Source: Haberlea rhodopensis (taxonomy: Eukaryota > Streptophyta > Magnoliopsida > Lamiales > Gesneriaceae). From it: DNA of 64,000 nt. Positions 46,301-58,300 of the stretch are shown here, one piece after another. The stretch is taken from contig CAJQUN010000022.1 in NCBI GenBank assembly GCA_907163345.1, positions 1,798,001 through 1,862,000 of the forward strand, read 5' to 3'. The notes beneath the pieces were generated by a model, which made no database searches, was not told the DNA's origin, and was given only the letters and a program-made list of their open reading frames with translations. Numbering within the stretch: position 1 is the stretch's first letter; every line of letters begins with the position of its first letter. A program made the translations under genes and the position numbers.

Positions 46301-49300
46301 ATTAGCTACTGGTCAACCGATGGTTGAACCTATGTTACCAAATCAAATGGAGCTAGTATGGGAAGAGATAAGAAGATTGGGACAACAAAGGGGAGAAAGA
46401 ATATCTACATCTCTACGTGAAAGCCCTTTTTCACCCCCAATTTTGAGAGAAGATCTTCCTCCGAATTTCCGACAGCCCATGATTGGAGAATACGATGGGA
46501 GCGCGGATCCTGAGGAACACCTCGGGAGGTTTGAAAATGCCGCGTTATTACATCGTTACTCAGATGGGGTTAAGTGTCGAGTATTTTTGACCACACTGGT
46601 AAGGTCGGCTCAACAATGGTTCAATTTTCTCAAGCCAAATACTATTCGCAATTTTGAAGACTTCAGTTCTGTCTTCTTGAACCAGTTCGCTAGTAGTAAG
46701 AGGTACCAAAAGACCTCTTTGAATCTTTTCACTACGAAGCAGCAGGAACAAGAGTCCTTGCGAGAGTTTGTGCAAAGGTTCAACAGTATAGCATTGGAGG
46801 TACCTACTGCCACGGCCGATGTCCTCATCAATGCATTCACTCAAGGATTAAAGGCGGGGGAGTTTTTTAAATCATTAGTAAAAAAACCCCCTCGGAATTA
46901 TGACGATCTACTGGGCCGAGCCGAAAAATATGTTAACTTGGAGGATGCACAAAAACAAAGAAGGGTAGAAATGAGACCAGAAATGAGAAGAGAAAAGGTG
47001 GAGTCAGGAAAGAAGAGGTTATTTGAAAGGGGGGATGATCAGGGCAGAGCTAGAGGACAGCTTCTAACTCGAACTCCTTTGACAATGAGTTTAGAAAAGG
47101 CTATGGAATTTTGCGATGAAAAGAGGAGGTTAGAAAGACCGAAGAAGGCAGAAAAAGGACCTCGCTTACCTCCTTCTGAAAAGTATTGCAGATTTCATAG
47201 GGAATATGGACATTTTACAAATGAATGTCAGAGGTTGGAAGAAGAGGTCGAGAGGATTATTCAAAGGGATCCCCAGATTAAAGCAATATTAACCACAAGG
47301 TCAGAACCCTACAGTCCACGCAGAAGAGGAAGAAATCAAGTCTGGGAAGATAATAAACGGGAAGCTCGGCGAGATAACCAACCCCATCATAGGAGTTGGG
47401 AAATTTCACCAAAAAGCACGGACAAAGGAAGAAGGGAACAGGAGCACAATAATCCAACCCGAGGAATTATACACATGATTTCAGGAGGAGCAACAGATGG
47501 AGACTCTGGTCGAGCTCGCAAAATGCATGGACGGAGATTAGAGTGCTCGGAGATTGTGACGGAAGTCAATCTTAAATCTGATCCAATAATATCTTTTGGA
47601 CCCAATGATTTAAGAGGAGTTATTGCACCGCATACTGATGCCCTGGTAGTCACAGTTACCATTGCAAATTATGATATAGCTCGGATATTCGTGGACACAG
47701 GAAGTTCAGTCAATGTGTTGTTCAAAGAAACTTTGGATCAAATGCAGATAGAAGGTTTTCATTTTGAACCAATCAGAACACCTCTCTATGGCTTTACCGG
47801 GCACGCTATTAAGCCTATGGGTCAAATCACCCTCCCTTTGTCAATGGGAAATGACTCCAGGAGAGTTACAAAAATGATTGACTTTACAGTAGTAGATGCT
47901 CCTTCTTCATACAATGGTATAATTGGCCGACCTGCTATGAAGGATTTCCGAGCCATTTCTTCCACCTACCACCAAAAATTAAAATTTCCATCGGGCACGG
48001 AAATTGGTGTATTACAGGGGGATCAAAAGATTGCTCGAAACTGCTATATGAGTGAAGTAAAAGAGGAAAGCAAGAGATCAAAGCTCCAGGTCAATGCAAT
48101 AGCAGGAGGAAAGCCTCCAGAACAAAACCCGGAAAAGTTAACACTGGAATGCGCGGATGAAGAACCTGATTTGGTGGAGCTCAGTTCTCCCTTAAAGATG
48201 GTTAAGATTGCCAAAGAACTAAGCCAGGAGGTCCGAGTCAGGTTAATTGCGTTCCTAAAAACTCATGAGGATGTATTCGCATGGTCAGCTCGGGAGGTCA
48301 GAGGAATAGATCCCACTATTATGCAGCATCGCCTGAACATCCTTACTGGTGTAAGACCTGTAAAACAAAAGAAGAGGCACTTTGGTACAGAGAAGGATAA
48401 GTTAATTAGAAAGGAGGTGGATGAGTTACTCCAAGCTGGCCATATCCGTGAAGTACAATTCCCAACTTGGTTATCAAATGTGGTCTTGGTGCCCAAGAGT
48501 TCAGGAAAGTGGAGAATGTGCGTCGACTTCAGGGATCTTAATAAGGCTTGCCCTAAGGATTGCTATCCTTTGCCACGGATTGATCAATTGGTGGATTCTA
48601 CAGTAGGGTATCAATACTTGTGTTTCATGGATGCCTACCAGGGATATCATCAGATCCCATTGGCTCAGGAAGATCAAGATAAGGTAAGTTTCATTACCTC
48701 AGATGGGACATTTTGCTATGTAGTAATGCCTTTTGGATTAAAAAATGCGGGAGCTACATACCAAAGACTCATGGATAAGGTATTTGCGGCGCAAATAGGA
48801 AGGAACATAGAGGTTTACGTGGATGATATTTTAGTAAAATCAAAGTCGGGTGATGACCTCATTTCAGATCTCACAGAAACTTTTTCAACGTTACGATCGT
48901 TCAATTTAAAGTTGAATCCCCAAAAATGTCTTTTTGGGGTGAAGAGTGGGAAGTTTTTGGGTTATATCGTAACAGAAAGGGGGATTGAAGCTAATCCAGA
49001 GAAAGTGCAAGCGGTACAATCCATGTTACCTCCTAAAAATCTGCAAGAGGTACAAAGATTGACAGGTCGGATTGTAGCTCTTTCTCGTTTTATATCCAGG
49101 TCAGCTCATCGAAGTCTGCCATTTTTTCAAGTCCTTCGGAGGGCCAAAAAGTTTGAATGGGATGAAAGATGCGGAGCTGCGTTTGAAGACCTTAAGAAAT
49201 ATTTGGCTGAGCTCCCGATCTTAACCAAGCCGAAGATTGGAGAACGTTTATTTGTTTATTTGTCAGCAACAGAGGAGGCTATTAGCTCGGTGCTCATCAG

Positions 49301-52300
49301 GCAAGAGGATAATGTTCAACAACCTATATATTACATATCTCATGCGCTGAAAGGAGCGGAGCTACGATATATGGAGATTGAAAAGTTAGCTCTGATATTG
49401 GTAATGACCGCTCGACGATTAAGACCATACTTTCTTTCACATCCGATATCCGTACTCACCAACAGCCCGTTGGGGAGAATATTAAATCGAGCTGAAGTAT
49501 CAGGACGACTCGTGAAATGGACAACTGAGCTAGGAGAATATGATATAAATTATGAACCTCGAGTAGCTATTAAAGCTCAAGCTTTGGCCGATTTTATTGT
49601 TGAGACTATAAGACCTGAGCAGGGAGAGATTTGGAAGATTTATGTGGATGGATCTTCCTCTAAGGAAGGCAGTGGAGTGGGAGTAATTTTAATATCCCCC
49701 CAAGGAGATGAATCAAGATTGCAGTCAGATTGGAATTCCGAGCTTCTAATAATGAAGCAGAGTATGAAGCTGTTTTAGCAGGAATGCGAGCAGCTAGAAA
49801 TGTGGGAGCTACTAGGATCCATATCTTTTCTGATTCCCAGCTAGTGTCTCAACAAATGAATGGTGTTTACGACATAAAAAATGAGAAGCTTGTTGAATAT
49901 GCTCGGGTGATTGAAAAGGCTAAAGATTTCTTCGTGGAAACAATTTTTGAGCAAATTCCTAGAGAAAAGAATGATAAAGCGGATAGCTTAGCTAAAATGG
50001 CAAGCTCGTTATACAGATGGAAAGATCGGGAAATCATATCACAAATTGAGTTAAGCCCTTTCTCTATTCCTAAAGCTCCTGATTTGGAGGAAGATGATTG
50101 GAGGGCTGATATTTTGGGTTTCCTACAAAGGGGGTCGTGCCCAATGATTCTAAGAAAGCATATAGGTTAAAGCAAAGATGTTTGCGCTTCTTGCTCCTAG
50201 AAGGAATATTGTACAAAAGATCTTTTTCCCGACCTCTGCTCAGATGCTTGGGTCCGACGGACTCGGGCTACGTGCTAAAGGAAATCCATGAGGGATGTTG
50301 TGGTAATCATCTTGGGTCGCTATCATTAGCTCGGAAGGTTGTCCTGGCTGGTTATTTCTGGCCAACCATTCAAAAAGATGCCGCAATTCTTGTCAGAACA
50401 TGTGATAGTTGTCAGCGACATGCCAGGCTTCAACTCCAACCTGCTGCTATGATGAGAGCAATTGTAGCTGCTTGCCCTTTTGACCAATGGGGAATTGACA
50501 TCGTTGGTCCTTTCCCCATAGCACCAGCCCAAAAGAAATTCTTAATTGTAGCTATTGACTATTTCTCTAAATGGGTGGAGGCAGAAGCTGTTGCTAAGAT
50601 TACAGAACAAAAGATATTAGATTTTATATGGCAAAATATTGTTTGCAGGTTTGGCGTACCAAGAAAATTAATCTCTGATAATGGTAGGCAATTTCAAGGC
50701 TCATTGATGAAAGCATGGTGCGAAGAGATGAAGATACAGCAGGCCTTCACTTCAGTAGCTTATCCTCAAAGTAATGGCCAGGTAGAAGTTACCAATAGGT
50801 CTTTGGTACAATCTCTCAAAGCTAGATTGGGAAGAGCAAAGGGCAATTGGGTGGAGGAACTCCCTAGTGTTTTATGGTCTTACAGAACCACTTCCAAGAC
50901 AGGAACTGGCGAGACTCCTTTCAGTTTAGTATATGGAAATGAAGCAGTCCTTCCTGTAGAGATCGGAGCTCAGTCATGCAGAATAATCCATTATGATGAT
51001 TCAAATGATGAAAAAAGGTCTATTGACCTTGATCTCATAGAAGAAGCAAGAGAAGCAGCTGCTCTTCGGATGGAAGCTTACCGAAGTCGGGTAACAAGGG
51101 CCTACAATCGACGGGTCATCCAAAGGAGTTTTCAAGTAGGGGACTTGGTTTTAAAGAAAGTGCAGGATGTGGAGATCAGGAAATTAGATCCAAAGTGGGA
51201 AGGTCCTTACAAGGTGGTAGAAAAATTGAGTTCAGGTGCTTACTACTTAAAAGACATGGAGGGAAAAGTTATGAAGAGGCCCTGGAATGCTTATCATCTT
51301 CGCAAATACTATGCTTAATGTTGTTTTTTCTTTTTATGATGTAATAAATTCCTGTTTTTTCTTTGATAATACAAGAAAAATGAAGTATTTTCTTCAAAAA
51401 AACAATTGTCAATAAAGCTTTACAAGCTATATCCGAAGTCAGGGCTTTACGAGCTCATCCGACCTCCCAAGACAAAAAAGACTTTACGAGTCTCAATAAA
51501 GCTTTACGAGCTGAATCCGAGGTCAGAGCTTTACAAGCTCATCCGACCTCGCAAGACAAAAAGACTTTACGAGTCTCAATAAAGCTTTACGAGCTGAATC
51601 CGAGGTCAGAGCTTTACGAGCTCATCCGACCTCCCAAGACAAAAAGACTTTACGAGTCTCAATAAAGCTTTACGAGCTGAATCCGAGGTCAGAGCTTTAC
51701 GAGCTCATCCGACCTCCCAAGACAAAAAGACTTTACGAGTCTCAATAAAGCTTTCCGAGCTGAATCCGAGGTCAGAGCTTTACAAGCTCATCCGACCTCC
51801 CAAGACAAAAAGACTTTACGAGTCTCAATAAAGCTTTACGAGCTGTATCCGAGGTCAGAGCTTTACGATCTCATCCGACCTCGCAAGACAAAAAGACTTT
51901 ACGAGTCTCAATAAAGCTTTACAAGCTATATCTGAGGTCAGAGCTTTATGAGCTTATCCGACCTCCCAAGACAAAAAGACTTTACGAGTCTCAATAAAGC
52001 TTTACAAGCTATATCCGAGGTGAGAGCTTTACGAGCTCATCTGACCTCGCACGTTAAAAGATTGCGAGTCAATAAAACTTTATAAGTTATATACAAGTTT
52101 AGAATTTTACAAATTCTTCCAACCTCCGAAGACAAAAAGAATTTATAAATTTCAATAAAGCTTTACAAGCTACATTTGAGATTAGAACTTTCCGATTTGT
52201 CCGATCTCCAAAGATAACAAGAATAAATATCACTAGCTGGATTGATCTCTTAAATAAAAGGACGTGGCAGGTCTTGATTAGCAATCAGATAGTGTTTTTT

Positions 52301-55300
52301 GACCAATCATTCTATAATTCGAACCTCAGATTTATAACAAAACTCCTAACTTTCAGATTGATATAAGTACGAAACATGTTCATAGTTTAACATAAGTCAC
52401 TTGTCTCAAATAATTACAGTGCAAATATGAAAAGCTAAACATCGTCTGCCCTCACAGGGAACATTACAAGATAAAGGAATCTCAAACATCAGGAGGAAGG
52501 TTCTGGAGAGCACGATCAAAATCTAAAAAATCTGAAGAAGTTCCTTCGGGAGGATATCCTGCCTCTTTGAATTGAGAGATACACCCTTTGAACCCAATCT
52601 CCAAATACCCATAGGCCTTCTCCCCACATAAATCTGTAAATTCAGAGGACTTGAGGAATTCATCTTGAAAGCTGGCTTTTGATTGGGAAGCTCTTGCCTC
52701 TGCCTCTTCCCAATTCTTTTTAAACACTTCCATCTCTTGAGTAGCCACTTCGGCGACCTCCCGAGATGCTTCTAGAGCTCGACGAGTTCCCTCCAACTCC
52801 TTGCTATAAAGATTGGCATTCTTTTGAGATTCTTCAAGTTGGGCCTTGAACGTGTCTGATTGCTCCTTCAACTTAGCTATTTCTTGCTCATGGATAACTT
52901 TAAGGTCATTGAAAGCACGTTGAAGCTCAGCGTTATTAGCTTCAAAAGTTTTAGAATCCCTCAAGGATTGCCTACGAAAGTTGTTGGCTCGCGAGGAGAA
53001 TTCACCCAGTAGGAGGATGGTCTAAATAAAAAATAAAAGATCCTAGCTCAAAATACAGCAAATATAAATAATAATAAGTAAATATATGGGCAGAGGGAGG
53101 ATGTATCATAAACCTCAGCAGCGCTGCTACAAGTCCTTTTAGCCAGCTCGGACCAAGACAGGTCGGCCATGAAATCAGCATCTGGTGGGGTGGCTAAGTC
53201 ACGAAATAGGGAAATAGCTACATTACTGGGACCTTCACCAACCAGGCGCATCCCATCATGGTAAGACTCAAAAACTTTTTCCCTTGATCTCTCCACCGAA
53301 GTCCTCGGAACTTCAGTACGGGGTTTGACTTGCCTTAAAGGTTCCTCCTCTGGAATTGAAGCTCCCTGTTCCACAGTCAAGTCAGTAATCACCTTTGGAA
53401 GGGCAGATTTTTTCTTACGCTTTAAAGAAGTCCCAATAGCCTCGGTCTCCCCTGATACAGCAATGGTTACAATAGGAACAGTAGACTCGGGAGCAGTAGT
53501 TGAACTGGTTTTTCCTTTTTTCTTAGCAGCCGCTTTCAAGATAGAGGCATTCATGATTCTATCAACTGAAGAAATGTAGGCATTCATGATTAGATACCAT
53601 AACAAGGGGAAGACAATATAATAAAAAGAAATAAGTTTTATTTTATCTACCGAAGATTCTCTTCAAGGGTACATTTGCCAAGCTCAGACCACAGTGACAT
53701 AAGAGATCCTCAGATAAAAGACGAGAGATATTGAAACACCTCGACCCGATCACCGACCTCACCTCGGTAAATAAAGGGCTCCTCCGAAACCCATCAGGTG
53801 GAGAAGGTAAGTGGGGGAGATGATCACGCCAACGGGAGAACATTGACCAGGGACGAGGAGGTTTAATAAAAAAATAATAGTTTTTCCAATATTTGTTACT
53901 TGAGGGGTACCCATCCAAAAATTTACATCCAGGACGAGCAGAAAAGTAAATAGGTCCTTCTTTAGATCTTTTAGGAATCATGAAATGACTAAGGGAGAAG
54001 CAGTCTAACCTTAGTCCTAAAGCTCGGAATAGAACTACAAAAGAACAGAGGAGGCGAAAGGCATTTGGAGCAAATTGACTAAGGTTTAAGTGATAGTATC
54101 TACTAAGTTGTAAAAAAAAGTCAGGGATGGGAAATCGAAGCCCCCCTTCAATCTGATCAAAATAAAAAGTGTAGTAATCAGAGGGGGGCTCGTGAGGCCG
54201 ATCCTCAGGAGAAGGAATGATGATGTCATAATCAGCAGAAAGATGGCTTAAGGTACGGATTGTATTTTTAGCCGAATCGTTAAGGCCAGAACGATAATGG
54301 ACATACCAAGGAGAATCCTCTACTACAAGGGAATCTACTGGTTCCCCGACCTGAACTGTGGTTAAGGTTGGGTCCTCAGTAAGAAGAAGGCGTCCGACCT
54401 CACTTCGGGAGGAAGTACTGGGGAGGGAAAATGAATCTTCAGAAGATTCATAACGATCGATTTCCCTATACACAGCACCCGAAGTAGAAGAGGTGGAACC
54501 GTTATCAGATGACATAATGACTATATAGAGGTTTCCTAAATTTTTCGGAGTAAAAGATGAAAAGGAACAAGATAAATAATAGATCTTACCTAATGAGCGA
54601 AAAGAAGAAAGAGGTCGGGTCCGAGCTTTCTGCAACTAAAATAAAAGATGAAATGAGTGAAAAAGACAGGGTATTTATAGTAAAAGTATGCGCAAAAGGG
54701 ACCGTTGGATGAAAACGATATAGAGGGTCAGGATTAATCTCGGGAATTGGAATGTTACCGTTGGCAATTTGAAATTCAAAATTTTCCTATTTCCCGCCCT
54801 TATAATTTCAATGCTCGGTCAAGTATACGAGTTTCTGACCTTTGGTGTCAACTCGACTTAGGGGGAGGGATTATGATACTCCGCAATAGGATGATCTCAC
54901 CTCACCTTATTCTAGTCAGTCGACCTCCTGACCTAATCAACATTTTGTCCTCGGGAGTGTCATACCTTCAAGACCAGAAGATAATTCCTCAACCTACCGA
55001 CCTACTTGGATCAAGACCAGAAGACCTAATTTTCAGAGCTCCCATCTGAGTTTCAAGCATCTTACCTCTAAGAACATGTTGACCGAGTCTACGTTGATCA
55101 GGCACGTCCCGAAATTTCCGGAAGTGGAAATGAGTAGTGGTTTTATCAGTTGACTGACATGTCCCGAAATCCCGGGAATCGTGTGAATCGTGGTCTAACT
55201 GCTCCAAAGTGCACGCTCTTGAGTTAAACTCTATAAATAGCAAACCAATACAAGATTTCAGGTATGCATTTTTCTCCTATACGCAATATACAGCACCTAT

Positions 55301-58300
55301 TCTCTTACAGATTTTGACAGATATTTCCCGTGACCTGACTTGAGCGTCGGAGGGGACACGCCGGAAAAATCTTCCGGCCCCTTCTAACATCTTGTTTCAT
55401 ATCTTAGCAGGTCATTCAAAGATCTGTCCCTGATTATCTGGTCTATGGAGGAATATAAAGGGAAGTCATTAAACCTATTATTGATACTTAAAAAGCATCA
55501 CTCTTTTTGGGAGCATCAACCTCTAAATCACAGAATGATAAGTTATAAAGACGGGAAAGCGTACTCAGAAATGCACGGTGCATGAATCCAGTGCCTCTTG
55601 TATCACTGTTGAAAACACTTCTATAACCGACTAAACCCCTGTAGTTAACCGGACAAAACAAAGCAAATATTAAAAAAGAGAGAATTCCATGTATAAAATC
55701 ATGACAGAAAAATGCAGGAATTTAAAAGAAAACACAAGCAAAAGAACATCCCGAGAAACTGCCAAGCTAAATAAAATAAAAAAACTCATAGAACTCAAAA
55801 GATGAAAGGGGGAAAGTAAATCAAAGAAAGAAGTAAATGAATTAACAAGCATGTGTTAGAAAATCAAACAAATATCAGAACAGAATAATAAAGTAGCGCA
55901 TGCCTTGAAGGACAAGTCAGACAAAGTCTAGTCCTACCAACATTGCCACGCACTGGACCCATGTCGGTAATCTCTCCTCGCCGATGAGAAAGAGCTTCCA
56001 TAACTAAACCCACATGCTCTTCATTTACCTGGCAACAGAAAGTGGTTCACAAGTCAGTTATTTATGTTAGGAAAGACAAGGAAGCCCTATGATTTAAGAA
56101 TCACACAGCTACTACCTCAATAGTCACTTCTTCAATTGGCTCCAACTTTTGTCCCTTTTCCGTTTTATACCTGATTACATATGCGAGCTAATTAGCCTTC
56201 AATAGCATCTTCTAACAGACAATGAACCATATATTTCCTGGATTTTATCGATTAAAAAATAAAAAATGGGTAAAAATGAGTAAAGGTATTCCTTAATGTA
56301 TCGTTTGACGTGAGAGATGTGATAAGTAATGTAATGATTAAAATTATTAGATGGTTTAAAATAATATAGTGTGATATGTTATATGATGGTTAGTATGATT
56401 TTAAAATGGTGGATTAAATTTATACATTGGTATAATGACTAAATACCCTCGAAAATTCTGAATGTCAAATTATGGCGGGAATTTCAATTTTCGGAGGGAA
56501 TTTCAAATTTTTGGGATTATGTTACAGATACAGGAAATAAGTTGAAATCTTTGAAGGGAATTTAAAATTTTGAAATAGTAAAAAAATGTGGGAAATGCAA
56601 TATATGTCATTTTGTAAACTTTTTTATTGGTTTTCAATTTTTGTAAACAAAGTAGGATTACTAACATGAAGTTAATCAATAACTTCAAACGTTAGATTAA
56701 AAAAAAATTTAATCCAATACTAAGCTAATCATGCACTTCAAATGGTGCGTTAGATGAATGATGAAAGCAGAAAGTGCAAGGTTGAAATTCCACAAGCAAA
56801 CATTAAGTTGAATGCAATGACAAGCATATAGTTTAACTAGATGACAAACATATCAACCTCTGGCTATATGCATCGATTATAACCATTTTAATCACAACTA
56901 TCAGAACATTCCCCCGCTCAAAGCTGTACTTCTAAACACATTAGAAAATTGAACCCGAGAAAATTTGAGGTTTCTTGAGAAGCATCATCTATGGTTCCCC
57001 ACCCCACCCCCCAAGTCCTCAAATCATTTCCAATAAAAGTTTGCGTATAAAAGCAGCAGCTATATAATTATAAATACAAAACAATCGATGAGATAACTGT
57101 TGAAGGATGAGAAGAAGTACAAAATAAAGCTCAAGACAAGAAACTCACATGACTTTAGGGGGTGAGACAGAGAGCTCAAATTTTTCACGTCTCATGTTCT
57201 CAATTAAAATGCCTGTTTAAACAGTAAATAGAAATTATAAACTTAGGGGACTGAATGTTTGATGCAAAGAGAAATAATTGCAACTGACAATATCCAGCGT
57301 CATGCATTTCGAAGATATTATTGAATTGGAGTAGAGCAAATCAATTCATTTAGAAATATCTCAACAAGAGAACTCACCCAATTGCAGCTCTCCCCTGCCC
57401 TGAACTTCATATGAGTCCGACATGCCAGGGAGAACATTTATTGCAAGATTTCTTTCAGATTCAGCCTTTAGCCGATCACCAATTTGCCTTCCAGTCAACT
57501 TATTTACAAGAGAATAATCGCAGTTTCAGCATATTATTTCCACATTAACCAAAGCATAGGGTGACAATAAATGAAATCAGCTCGTTGAGCCCACTTGAAT
57601 AATATTTGAATCGTGTACAAAATTATCAAACTCAAATGAACTATAATATGTCTGAATTTATTTCGAGCCTGATTCAACCCAATTCACAAATTTTATTTGA
57701 TTAATATATATATTTTTTATTTTTATAATACTTAACTATATGTTGCAAACGTAAATAAACTCTATGGGCACTGATATAATCCTGAATTTCTTCTCTCCAA
57801 CGTAGAAGCTTGCAAATCTTTCTTTTACTCTTCATATCCATTTATTCACTCCACTCAATCTCTATTAATCTTGAACTGAATCCTTATTTGCTTTAAAAAA
57901 TCATGATCAATAAGTAACAAGGAAGCACAAGAAGGATATGAGGCTGGATCATAATGTACAGGTGGAAAGAAGGCAAGGCGATGACAAAATACCAAGTTCA
58001 GAGAAGAAACTAGGCGAAGATAAGGAGTAATTTGTAAAAAACCAATTTTAATAAGACATCTAAAACTTTCAGATGGCACCATACAGAACAGAAGAGAATT
58101 TTCTGTCCCAAATCATGCGTCTGAAAATTGATCGAGCAGTAGCAAATTTGTAAAATATTTGTTCCAGATCAGTATCTTGTAAAAAAACAAATACCACATG
58201 AAACTTGAAATTATCAATAAAGACATAATAAAAGAAACAAGAGAACAAAAAATATGGCACTTACATAAGTACCATCTCGACCAGCCAATGGAGAATCATT

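Larger units (their letters stand above)
45334..55518 (+). mobile_element. Young Tat-lineage Ty3-gypsy retrotransposon, 10.2 kb, in the BipA intron
   Basis: Order: 5' LTR (45334-45978), primer-binding site, gag-pro-RT-RH-aRH-int (46020-51318), 83-bp tandem array, antisense three-exon gene (54515-52482), polypurine tract, 3' LTR (54874-55518). The target-site duplication acctc is perfect on both sides (45329-45333 and 55519-55523). The LTRs, 645 bp each, differ at two positions (45506 T/55046 C; 45906 G/55446 T). The second, archaeal-type RNase H and the antisense gene place it in the Tat group (Tat/Retand/Ogre relatives). It is inserted antisense to the host gene. Two frameshifts in pol mean it depends on other copies to move. 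Confidence 0.97.

Noticed and set aside
51411..52220. A CRISPR-like array of regular repeats
   Set aside because: The units are directly tandem with no unique spacers and lie inside a plant retrotransposon.
54516..54635. An upstream start for the antisense Tat gene at 54635
   Set aside because: The codon is TTG; the first ATG in frame after the TATA box is at 54515.
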